A stretch of DNA of 64,000 nucleotides, taken from contig JAJEKV010000176.1 in assembly GCA_021234155.1 (NCBI GenBank), forward strand, positions 826,561 to 890,560, read 5' to 3'. The translations under genes were made by a program, and so were the position numbers. The stretch comes from Isoetes taiwanensis (taxonomy: Eukaryota > Streptophyta > Lycopodiopsida > Isoetales > Isoetaceae). Numbering within the stretch: the stretch's first letter is position 1; each line of letters begins with the position of its first letter. This document shows positions 36,371 to 48,383 of this stretch, one piece after another. The notes under the pieces are model-generated. The model saw only the letters and a program-made list of their open reading frames with translations, searched no databases and was not told the origin of the DNA.

Positions 36371-37761
36371 CTGTACGAGCTCGGGACTTGGTACAATCTC
36401 TAGCTATAGATAAGCTTTGAACAACAAAAGTTTTGAGGCTTGCTTTTTATCAGATTGTGATTAACCCAATGCTAATCTTGACTTGTCAGGGTTACTTATA
36501 TGCTCATATATCTCCACAGATAATTTCTCGATTTAGATCGAGCTCACATATATTGCATATTGAGACAGGGAGGTGATATTGTTTTCCTTTTGAAAATATT
36601 CGCGAGTGGTATCATGTATGATGTAATAATTTATGTGCATTGTTCTCTATGAACCAAAGGTATTAGGATATTACATTAAAGAGAAAAATATGCATAGAAA
36701 GCGTTTACTTAAGCCATTTTAACATTGATGTATTGTGTTGCTGCTACATGACCCTCGAGGTCCAAAGGGACATGACTTTTTAATTGATTTATTGGGTTGC
36801 CCCTAGGGGGGGAAACCCTTGTTTATGTGGGTTTCTGGCATATTCTAAGTATATGCTCGAATATGCTTAGAATATGCTAGAAACTGCTCAAAACTTGCTG
36901 TTACCTGTAAATTGGCGGTCGTCATTGTTGCTGGCGGCAGCTGTGCAAATCGGGCTAACCGGCACCACCATGGTGCAAATCTTTTTGGGTTGCCTGTTTT
37001 AGAGCCTTTTTTGGTCGTATGCTGCCGTTTCTGCTACTTTTCCTTCGATCATAACAAACGAGACTCTAAATTGTATTTGTGAGGAAATGCTTATGTTTTC
37101 GTGTTAGCAGGTCTCGCCATCACACTGGATCCAGTTCAAGGCCTCAGAATATGTGTTGCAAGTTCCTATTTACAAATTGGTTGCATTGAACCACTTGTAA
37201 ATATGCTTTGATGTGCTTTTGGTCTCTAAAAAATTTGCAACGGATGGAGAAGTTATCTGCCTTTGGATGGAGCTCAATTTGGAAATGCACCATGGTTTGC
37301 TTTCTCCCTCATGCTGCGTTATTTTCTAAATATATAGTGCATGGAACTAACATCATGTGTAAATATGGAATTCTGGGTTCCTGTTTAGGAGGTAAATTAA
37401 TTCATTGAGGTAGGACGAGGATGACCTAGGCCATAAGGATGAGTGAATTGTATCATAGAAGTCCCTTTCGCCTTAGATTTGTAGGAATCTGCAGCAAATC
37501 ATCACAATGGCATCATCATTGATTAAATCTGCAACAAGTCTTGTACTGTTTTACCTGGTCAATGCTTGTGCCAAAAGATCCAACAGGTATAATGTAGCGT
37601 TGAAGCATCACAAATCACATGGGTACATGCCATGCCTTGACATATTATGCTTTTCCACCTTATAAATGGTTATATAAGAGAATTTCATTCATGATTCTAG
37701 GTGTCAAGGAAACATGAATAAATCAATTCATTTCATTTAATTTCATTCTGTTCTGGATTAG
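36371..37761. other. Stretch without a supported gene
   Basis: Nothing recognisable, apart from a small imperfect inverted repeat near 36838-36885 (GCATATTCTAAGTATATGCTC against GAATATGCTTAGAATATGC). The plus-strand open frame at 37208-37408 has no known domain. Confidence 0.5.
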
Positions 37762-39295
37762 GTGCATACTATTTACGCAGCAGCTTGTCCTCTTTGCTCC
37801 TCAAGCAGTTTCAGTACATCTGCATTTAGAAACCCTTCGGCCGACACTGTCTTCTAAGCAGGTCAGCTGTCTTCAAACCAAAATGTTAAATGTTTGCTAA
37901 CAAGTTAACAAACTCTTGTTTCTCTGACCTTCATTCGCCGTCAGTAGCGGTCAACATCTAGCGCCATCTTTGAAAAAGAGACCGGTAACTATGAACCAAA
38001 TAATTTTAGATGCTGATTTTTGCATATTTGTTGCTTGATATAAACACGAGAAAAGTAAGGGTTGCATCAATTGTAGATGCATCAACTATTGGGCCTGTGA
38101 TGTTGAGAGTATCAGACTTGTTTAAGCAGGTTTATTCTTCATTATTATATGCCTTGTACTGCAGGCTGCCATGATAAATGAAAACATAGAGAAAGACCCC
38201 TTTGCAATGTGGGACTTAGAAACTGATGTGAGGTATGCCTTGTACTATGTTTGAATATGTATAATCTATGTAGCTTTGAAATTTGAATAATGATGAGGTT
38301 TTTATAGGATAATATCTACGATCTGTTTGACTCGAGAGATTGTTGGAAGCAAAGATGTCTGTATTGCCCTCCGTTGGCCGTCTTTGCCATGATGTGGTAC
38401 AATTTTTTTTCTTATAAAGAACCGGAATCTACTCTCATCTTTTTGGAGTCTAATAATCTCAGACAAAGGGTCTTTGCATTTATCGAACCTTATTCTTTCT
38501 TTCTTCTATTAGGTTGCATTGGATCAGAAAACATTAGTATCATCGGTTAATTATAAATAATAGATGATGTCAACTATGAAGAGTGTGCTATCTTTATTAA
38601 CATTTTCGGTTAAAAATTTCTTGCGGTGCTAGCATATTCTAAAAGTCGAGAACAAAATGAATTCAGTCAGAATGTGACAATCTTGGTGAAGATGAGGGCA
38701 TGATGATCAAAGATGAAAAAGCAGTTCACTTGGCATACAAGTATCGGATCTGGGACGTGTATTTGCATTTAGAGAGTGTGTACTCATCTCTATTTCCTAT
38801 TTCTTTACATTTCTGGGAACCAAAGGTGGCGAATGAAGAAATATCACATGCAAAATATCTATGATCTATCTCACTTTCCATACATGCATGCTAAAACTTA
38901 TTAGATCTTCTTACTAAGTTGTATGTTAACTTTTAGCTTTGCATTGTTGCATTAAATATATCAAACCTGAAATGAACATAGTTTTGATTCAAATCACGAG
39001 AAGATGTGCGTGATCACGTGTTGGATGCTTGAACCAGAATACCAAGCTGTTGTAGGCTGGATCACACGCATTTTGACCTTGCTCGTGCAAAAGAAACGAC
39101 AAAATGTCTCGATTGGCTTGTGCTTCATTTGGGTGACCTCATTACTTTAGCATATTACATTAGTAGAATTTTATTGGGAACATGCACCCGCATTCTTTTA
39201 TTAAGAAACTTCTACTCAGGTTGCAACCAGGGTACCATGGAGAGTTTCAGACCAATTGGAGTGACACTTTTGGATACAATACTTGAAAAGGTGCG
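37762..39295 (+). pseudogene. Ghost of a HEATR5/SWEETIE-like HEAT-repeat gene
   Basis: HEATR5 (SWEETIE in Arabidopsis) is a giant HEAT-repeat protein of about 2,000 residues linked to membrane traffic and sugar signalling. Exon-like blocks in the right order: 37762-37861 (LFTQQLVLFAPQAVSVHLH...LRPTLSSK) ending at a GT donor; 37938-37984 (PSVAVNI-RHL) with in-frame stops; 38165-38232 (INENIEKDPFAMWDLETDV) between CAG and GTATGC; about 38690-38790 (GEDEGMM, then RVFAFREC after a frameshift); and 39064-39299 (THFDLARAK, DWLVLHLGDLITLAYYIS, ESFRPIGVTLLDTILEK|GTGCGC). The order and spacing match the plant family as I remember it. Stops and frameshifts show it is non-functional. Retained introns argue for a decayed DNA duplicate and not a retrocopy. 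Confidence 0.75.
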
Positions 39296-40079
39296 CTCTT
39301 CCTCCGCTATTTAGTTTTCGTCGTCGGTATGTCGAAGTAAGCATATTTATTGTGCAATGCTACATCATTATGGTCAACATCTTTTGTGTTAGGATATGAT
39401 TTGACATGCATAAATCCGCCTAGTATAGGTCAAGTGTGAGGGGCAACAATTGCATGTTGCTGAAAAATGTTAATGCTCAACACGGGAATGTAGTCATAAA
39501 ATTTCAGCTACCTTGCTAAGCATCGGCTTTTTCTCGTAAAAGTCGGGAAATTCTCGTATTTCATAAAGCGGTGACTTGAAGCCAACAATTAAGACTATGA
39601 GCATCTGTGCCGAATCAAAGAGATGTCACATCTTTTGTAAAAGATATTCTATAAGTCCATAGAAAATTTATGAAGCACGAGAGCAATAACTTAGGAGCAG
39701 GCACTTTCGTTGGAAAGTATATGGAGGGTCGGTGGCCTGCTGGCAGAGTGCTTATCTTGGAAGCAAGAGTTCGAGGCGGTTTATAGGGACATGGCATCTT
39801 AGAAGAGGCAAGATTTCATAGGGAACAGGACATATTAAAAATCAAGCATTATACAGGCTTAACCTCCTACATTGCTATCACACTCACCCCGGTTTTTGGT
39901 CCACTGTTGAAAACATCAGTTTTGGTAGGTCTACATGTCCTGTTTTCAAAGAATCCTACATGTGGATTTGTGGAGGTATGGTTTTGTTCGATAATGGTGT
40001 TCTTTTTTCAGTGGACTAAAACATCCACTGTTGTTTTGTAGTTTCTTCTATTGTGACATGTCATTTTATAATACAATCC
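39296..40079. other. Stretch without a supported gene
   Basis: No further HEATR5-like exon or other family could be read here. The minus-strand open frame at 39797-39615 has no known domain. Confidence 0.45.
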
Positions 40080-40590
40080 ACTGTAGGAAAGAATACTTGA
40101 ATTTCTACATGTCTAATAATTCTATTGTCACATGTCTTTATAGATGTAGGAAAGAATATTTGATTCTCTACATGTCCTATACTTCCATTCACATGTCTTT
40201 ATAGTAGTAGGGACCAGTACTTTATTTGCTAAGGCATTGTAGGAAAGAATACATGAATTATGACATGTGTAATACTTCTATTGTCACATGTCTTTATAGA
40301 AGTAGGAAAGAATACTTGATTCTCTACATGTCATATGCTTCCATGTCACATGTCTTTATAGTAATAGGACAGAGTACTTTTTTGCTAAGGCATTGTAGGA
40401 AAGAATACATGAATTACGACATGTGTAATACTTCTATTGTCACATGTCTTTATAGAAGTAGGAAAGAATACTTGATTCTCTACATGTCCTATCCTTCCAT
40501 ATCACGGGTCTTTATAGTGGTAGGGACAGTACTTGATTTGCTACATGTGATGCACGTGCACGATCACATGTCCTTATACTAGTATTCCAT
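40080..40590. repeat. Tandem repeat, 156-bp unit made of two related halves
   Basis: AAGGCATTGTAGGAAAGAAT starts at 40231 and again at 40387, a period of 156 bases. Each unit consists of two diverged halves of about 78 bases sharing TAGGAAAGAATACWTGA, ACATGTC and CACATGTCTTTATAG. Older partial copies extend left to about 40080 and right to about 40590. ACATGT palindromes are frequent. The open frame at 40226-40582 is a repeat artefact. Confidence 0.9.
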
Positions 40591-40667
40591 GTAAGACAAG
40601 TTACTTCAACTACTTCAATTACTTAACACCTATTTTTGCATATCAAAACCATCAAGAATTTGATTTG

Positions 40668-40810
<143 letters not shown>

Positions 40811-40867
40811 CTTTTTTATGCCTCAAATCCATTTTTTGAGCATATGCATATGATCTCAGGTCCCAAT

Positions 40868-43800
40868 CAGCTCAAACATGCCAAGGTGGCTCAAACATGC
40901 CACCAAGGTGGCTCAAACATACACAAGGTGGCTCAAACATGCCACAAAGGTGGCTCCAACATGCCACGCTGGGCTCTAACGTGCCATGCGGGGCTCCAAT
41001 ATGCCAGCGTGGGCAAACATGCCACGTGGGCTCCACCATGCCACCTAGGCTCCAACATGCCAAGGTGGCTCACAACATGTCACCTAGGCTTAAATATGCC
41101 AAGTTGGCTCAAACATGCCACCAGGCTCCAAAGATGCCAAGTAGCTCTAACATGCCACCTAGGCTCCAAACATGCCAAAGTGGCTCAAACATGCCACCTA
41201 GGCTCCAACATGCCAAGGTGGCTCAAACATGCCACCTAGGCTCCAACATGACAAGGTGGCTCAAACATGCCACATGGGCTTCAACATGCCACCTAGGCTC
41301 CAACATGCCACATGAGCTTCAACATGCCACCTAGGCTCCAACATGCCAAGGTGGCTCAAACATGCTGCGTGGGCTCCAACATGCCAAGGTGGCTCTAACA
41401 TGCCACCTAGGCTCAAACATGCCAAGGTGGCTCCAACATGCCACTTAGGCTCCAACATGCAAAATGGCTCAAACATGTGCCACCTAGGCTCCAACGTGCT
41501 CAAACATGCCACGCAGGGCTCCAAAGATGCCACCTATGCTCCAACTTGCCAAGGTGGCTCAAATATGCCGCGTGGGCTCCAACATGCCCCCTAGGCTCCA
41601 ACATTCCTAGGTGGCTCAAACATGCCACATAGGCTCAAACATGCCATGAAGGCTCACTTAGGCTCCAACATGCCAAGGTGGCTCCAACATGCCACCTAGG
41701 CTCAAACGTGCCAAGGTGGCTCAAACATGCCACCTAGGCTCCAACATGCCACCTAGGCTCAAACATGCCACGTGGCTCAAACATGCCAATGTGGGCTCAA
41801 ACCTGCCACCTAGGCTCCAACATGCCACCTATGCTCCAACATGCCAATGTGGCTCAAACATGCCACGTGGGCTCCATGCTCCAACTTGCCAAGGTGGCTC
41901 AAATATGCCACGTGGGCTCCAACATGCCAAGGTGGCTCAACCATGCCACGCAGGCTCCAACATGCCACCTAGGCTCTAACATGCCAAGGTGGCTCAAACA
42001 TGCCACGTGGTCTCCAACATGCCACCTAGGCTCCAACATGCCAAGGTGGCTCCAACATGCCAAGGTGGCTCAAACATGCCACCTAGGCTCCAACGTGCTC
42101 AAACATGCCAAGGTGGCTCAAACATGCCACGTGGTCTATGCCACCTAGGCTCCAACATGCCATGTGGGCTCCAACATGCCAAGGTGGCTCAAACATGCCA
42201 CCTAGGCTCAAACATGCCAAGTCTAACATGCCACCTAGGCTCAAACATGCCAAGGTGGCTCAAACATGCCACGTGGGCTCTAACATGCCACCTAGGCTCC
42301 AACATGCCAAGGTGGCTCAAACATGCCACCTAGGCTCCAACATGACAAGGTGGTTCAAACATGCCACATGGGCTTCAACATGCCACCTAGGCTCCAACAT
42401 GCCAAGGTGGCTCAAACATGCCACGTGGGCTCCAACATGCCAAGGTGGCTCAAACATGCCACCTAGGCTCCAACATGACAAGGTGGCTCAAACGTGCCAC
42501 ATGGGCTTCAACATGCCACCTAGGCTCCAACATGCCAAGGTGGCTCAAACATGCCACATGGGCTCCAACATGCCACCTAGGCTCCAACATGCCACATGGG
42601 CTCCAACATGCCAAGGTGGCTCTAACATGCCACCTAGGCTCAAATATGCCAAGGTGGCCCCAACATGCTGGCCACCTAGGCTCCAACGTGACAAAATGGC
42701 TCAAACATGCCACCTAGGCTCCAACGTGCTCAAACATGTCCGCGGGGCTCTCGAACATGCCACCTATGCTCCAACCAAGGTGGCTCAAATATGCCACGTG
42801 GGCTCCCAACATGCCACCTAGGCTCCAACATGCCAAGGTGGCTCAAACATGCCACTTTGGCTCAAACATGCCATGCAGGCTCACTTAGGCTGCTCCAACA
42901 TGCCACCTAGGCTCAAACATGCCAAGGTGGCTCAAACATGCCATCTAGGCTCCAACATGCCACCTAGGCTCAAACATGCCGTGGCTCAAACATGCCAAGG
43001 TGGGCTCAAACATGCCACCTAGGCTCCAACATGCCACCTAGGCTCAAACATGCCAAGGTGGTTCAAATATGCCACCTAGGCTCCAACATGCCACCTAGGC
43101 TCAAACATGCCAAGGTGGCTAACATGCCACCTAGGCTCAAACATGCCAAGGTGGCTCAAATATGCCACGTGGGCTCCAACATGCCACCTAGGCTCCAACA
43201 TGCCAAGGTGGCTCAAACATGCCACCTAGGCTCCAACATGACAAGGTGGCTCAAACATGCCACCTGGGCTTCAACATGCCACCTAGGCTCAAACATGCCA
43301 AGGTGGCTCAAACATGCCACGTGGTCTCCAACATGCCACCTAGGCTCCAACATGCCAAGGTGGCTCTAACATGCCACCTAGGCTCAAACATGCCAAGGTT
43401 GCTCCAACATGCCACTTAGGCTCCAACATGACAAGGTGGCTCAAACATGCCACCTGGGCTTCAACATGCCACCTAGGCTCCAAAGATGCCAAGGTGGCTC
43501 AAACATGCTCTGCGTGGGCTCCAACATGCCACCTAGGCTCCAACATTCCTAGGTGGCTCAAACATGCCACCTAGGCTCAAACACGTCATGCAGGCTCACT
43601 TAGGCTCCAACATGCCAAGGTGGTTCAGCCACGCGGGCTCCAACGTGCCTTCTAGGCTCCAACATGCCAAGGTGGCTCGAACATGCCAAGGTGGCTCAAA
43701 CATGCCACCTAAGCTCAAAAATGCTAAGGTTGCTCCAACATGCCACCTAGGCTCCAACATGCTCAAACATGCCACGCGGGCTCTAACATGCCACCTATGC

Positions 43801-46800
43801 TCCAACTTGCCAAGGTGGCTCAAATATGCCACGTGGGCTCCAACATGCCAAGGTGGCTCAAGCATGCCACGCAGCTCCAAAGATGCCACCTAGGCTCTAA
43901 CATGCCAAGGTGGCTCCCAAATGCCAAGGTGGCTCAAACATGCCACCTAGGCTCCAACATGCCACCTAGGCTCAAACATGCCAAGGTGGCTCTAACATGC
44001 CACCTAGGCTCAAACATGCCAAGGTGGCTCAAACATGCCACGTGGGCTCTAACATGCCACCTAGGCTCCAACATGCCAAGGTGGCTCAAACATGCCACCA
44101 GGGCTCCAACATGACAAGGTGGTTCAAACATGCCACATGGGCTTCAACATGCCACCTAGGCTCCAACATGCCAAGGTGGCTCAAACATGCCACGTGGGCT
44201 CCAACATGCCAAGGTGGCTCAAACATGCCACCTAGGCTCCAACATGACAAGGTGGCTCAAACATGCCACATTGGCTCAAACATGCCACATGGGCTCCAAC
44301 ATGCCACCTAGGCTCCAACATGCCACCTAGGCTCCAACATGCCACATTGGCTCCAACATGCCAAGGTGGCTCTAACATGCCACCTAGGCTCAAACATACC
44401 AAGGTGGCTCCAACATCCGGGCCACCTAGGGCTCCAACGTGACAAAATGGCTCAAACATGCCACCTAGGCTCCAACGTGCTCAAACATGTCTTGGGCTCC
44501 AACATGCCACCTATGCTCCAACCAAGGTGGCTCAAATATGCCACGTGGGCTCCCAACATGCCACCTAGGCTCCAACATGCCAAGGTGGCTCAAACATGCC
44601 ATCTTGGCTTCAACATGCCACCTAGGCTCAAACATGCCAGGTGGCTCAAACATGCCAAGGTGGGCTCAAACATGCCACCTAGGCTCCAACATGCCAAGGT
44701 GGCTCCAACATGCCACCTAGGCTCAAACATGCCAATGGTTCAAATATGCCACCTAGGCTCCAACATGCCACCTAGGCTCAAACATGCCAAGGTGGCTCTA
44801 ACATGCCACCTAGGCTCAAACATGCCAAGGTGGCTCAAATATGCCACGTGGGCTCCAACATGCCACCTAGGCTCCAACATGCCAAGGTGGCTCAAACATG
44901 CCACTTAGGCTCCAACATGACAAGGTGGCTCAAACATGCCACATGGGCTTCAACATGCCACCTAGGCTCCAGCATGCCAAGGTGGCTCAAACATGCCACG
45001 TGGGCTCCAACATGCCACCTAGGCTCCAGCATGCCAAGGTGGCTCTAACATGCCACCTAGGCTCAAACATGCCAAGGTTGCTCCAACATGCCACCTAGGC
45101 TCAATCATGACAAAATGGCTCAAACATGCCACCTAGGCTCCAACGTGCTCAAACATGCCGCGGGCTCCAACATGCCACCTATGCTCCAACTTGCCAAGGT
45201 GGCTCAAATATGCCACGTGGGCTCCAACATGCCACCTAGGCTCAAACATTCCTAGGTGGCTCAAACATGCCACCTAAGCTCAAACATGCCATGCAGGCTC
45301 ACTTAGGCTCCAACATGCCAAGGTGGCTCCAACATGCCACCTAGGCTCAAACATGCCACCTAGGCTCAAACATGCCAAGGTGGCTCCAACATGCCACCCT
45401 AGGCTCCAACATGCCAAGGTGGCTCAAACATGCCACCTAGGCTCCAACATGACAAGGTGGCTCAAACATGCCACATGGGCTTCAACATGCCACCTGGGCT
45501 CCAAAGATGCCAAGGGTGGCTCAAACATGCCTGCGTGGTCTCCAACATGCCACCTAGGCTCCATCATGCCAAGGTGGCTCTAACATGCCACCTAGGCTCA
45601 AACATGCCAAGGTTGCTCCAACATGCCACTTAGGCTCCAACATGACAAGGTGGCTCAAACATGCCACATGGGCTTCAACATGCCACCTAGGCTCCAGCAT
45701 GCCAAGGTGGCTCAAACATGCCACGTGGGCTCCAACATGCCACCTAGGCTCCAACATTCCTAGGTGGCTCAAACATGCCACCTAGGCTCAAACACGTCAT
45801 GCAGGCTCACTTAGGCTCCAACATGCCAAGGTGGTTCAGCCACGCGGGCTCCAACGTGCCTTCTAGGCTCCAACATGCCAAGGTGGCTCGAACATGCCAA
45901 GGTGGCTCAAACATGCCACCTAGGCTCAAAAATGCTAAGGTTGCTCCAACATGCCACCTAGGCTCCAACATGCTCAAACATGCCCGCCGGGCTCTAACAT
46001 GCCACCTATGCTCCAACTTGCCAAGGTGGCTCAAATATGCCACGTTGGCTCCAACATGCCAAGGTGGCTCAAGCATGCCACGCAGGCTCCAACATGCCAC
46101 CTAGGACATGCCAAGGTGGCTCAGACATGCCACGTGGTCTCCAACATGCCTCCTAGGCTCCAAATGCCAAGGTGGCTCAAACATGCCACCTAGGCTCCAA
46201 CACGGCTCAAACATGCCAAGGTGGCTCTAACATGCCACCTAGGCTCAAACATGCCAAGGTGGCTCAAACATGCCACGTGGGCTCTAACATGCCACCTAGG
46301 CTCCAACATGCCAAGGTGGCTCAAACATGCCACCTAGGCTCCAACATGACAAGGTGGTTCAAACATGCCACATGGGCTTCAACATGCCACCTAGGCTCCA
46401 ACATGCCAAGGTGGCTCAAACATGCCACGTGGGCTCCAACATGCCAAGGTGGCTCAAACATGCCACCCAGGCTCCAACATGACAAGGTGGCTCAAACATG
46501 CCACATGGGCTTCAACATGCCACCTAGGCTCCAACATGCCAAGGTGGCTCAAACATGCCACATGGGCTCCAACATGCCACCTAGGCTCCAACAGGCCACC
46601 TAGGCTCCAACATGCCACATGGGCTCCAACATGCCAAGGTGGCTCTAACATGCCACCTAGGCTCAAACATGCCAAGGTGGCTCCAACATGCTGGCCACCT
46701 AGGCTCCAACGTGACAAAATGGCTCAAACATGCCACCTAGGCTCCAACGTGCTCAAACATGTCACGCGGGCTCCAACATGCCACCTATGCTCCAACCAAG

Positions 46801-48070
46801 GTGGCTCAAATATGCCACGTGGGCTCCCAACATGCCACCTAGGCTCCAACATGCCAAGGTGGCTCAAACATGCCACTTGGCTCAAACATGCCATGCAGGC
46901 TCACTTAGGCTCCAACATGCCAAGGTGGCTCCAACATGCCACCTAGGCTCAAACATGCCAAGGTGGCTCAAACATGCCATCTAGGCTTCAACATGCCACC
47001 TAGGCTCAAAGATGCCAGGTGGCTCAAACATGCCAAGGTGGGCTCAAACATGCCACCTAGGCTCCAACATGCCAAGGTGGCTCCAACATGCCACCTAGGC
47101 TCAAACATGCCAATGGTTCAAATATGCCACCTAGGCTCCAACATGCCACCTAGGCTCAAACATGCCAAGGTGGCTCTAACATGCCACCTAGGCTCAAACA
47201 TGCCAAGGTGGCTCAAATATGCCACGTGGGCTCCAACATGCCACCTAGGCTCCAACATGCCAAGGTGGCTCAAACATGCCACTTAGGCTCCAACATGCCA
47301 AGGTGGCTCAAACATGCCACATGGGCTTCAACATGCCACCTAGGCTCCAGCATGCCAAGGTGGCTCAAACATGCCACGTGGGCTCCAACATGCCACCTAG
47401 GGCTCAAAGATGCCAAGGTGGCTCTAACATGCCACCTAGGCTCAAACATGCCAAGGTTGCTCCAACATGCCACCTAGGCTCAATCATGACAAAATGGCTC
47501 AAACATGCCACCTAGGCTCCAACGTGCTCAAACATGCCACGCGGGCTCCAACATGCCACCTATGCTCCAACTTGCCAAGGTGGCTCAAATATGCCATGTG
47601 GGCTCCAACATGCCACCTAGGCTCAAACATTCCTAGGTGGCTCAAACATGCCACCTAAGCTCAAACATGCCATGCAGGCTCACTTAGGCTCCAACATGCC
47701 AAGGTGGCTCCAACATGCCACCTAGGCTCAAACATGCCAAGGTGGCTCAAACATGCCACCTAGGCTCCAACATGCCACCTAGGCTCCAACATGCCACCTA
47801 GGCTCAAACATGCCAAGGTGGGCTCAAACATGCCACTTAGGCTCCAACATGCCACCTAGGCTCCAACTTGCCAAGGTGGATCAAACATACCACGTGGACT
47901 CCATAATGCCACGTGGGCTCCAACATGCCAAGATGGCTCAAACATGCCACCTAGGCTCAAACATGCCAATGTGGCTCCAACATGCCACGCAGGCTCCAAC
48001 ATGCCATCTAGGCTCCAACATGCCAAGGTGGCTCAGGCATGCCACCTAGGCTCAAGCATGCCACCTAGGC
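40868..48070. repeat. 7.2-kb minisatellite, 19-bp unit of form GCC-N5-GGC-TCMAACAT
   Basis: Almost the whole interval is tandem copies of a 19-base unit, about 380 by length. The constant part is GCC...GGCTC(A/C)AACAT and the variable five bases define types: ACCTA (A), AAGGT (B), ACGTG (C) and ACATG (D), plus rarer ones. Longer blocks are themselves duplicated. A marked segment with ACACGTCATGCAGGCTC at 43581 recurs at 45792, and CCACCTAGGCTCCAACGTGACA variants occur near 42672, 44418 and 46695, so higher-order units are about 1.7-2.3 kb. Because 19 is not a multiple of 3, frames cycle every 57 bases, giving spurious open frames of up to 238 codons with 19-residue periods on both strands. 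Confidence 0.97.
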
Positions 48071-48383
48071 AACCCAAGTGGTGACATGGCATGCCAAGTA
48101 AGCAAGGTCAATTTTTGACGAGGCCAAAAATGAAAAGATGTCCATCTTTGGTCTTTTCATTGGGTGATGTTGGCAAATTTTAGGTGACATGGCAAATTTT
48201 AGGGATCTTGAAGAACTTAAAGTGCTGACACCCTTCCCCCGGGAGCTCAATTTTCCTATCCGACCGTTGAATCCGTCATTCAAGTAATCTGCTTCGAGCA
48301 GGCTCAAAAAAATCCAAGATCCGTCCAGGAGAACTTATCAAACCACGAAGCGTCCTGCGGGTTGACCGCGTAGAAAACCAAGT

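Noticed and set aside
42105-42821. Long open frame (238 codons) with a 19-residue repeat inside the minisatellite
   Set aside because: A 19-base unit cycles through all frames, and similar frames occur on both strands. Indels break them at random and there is no gene context.
40868-48070. CRISPR-like array, because of regular short repeats
   Set aside because: There are no unique spacers of constant length; repeats are contiguous at 19 bases, and the genome is eukaryotic.
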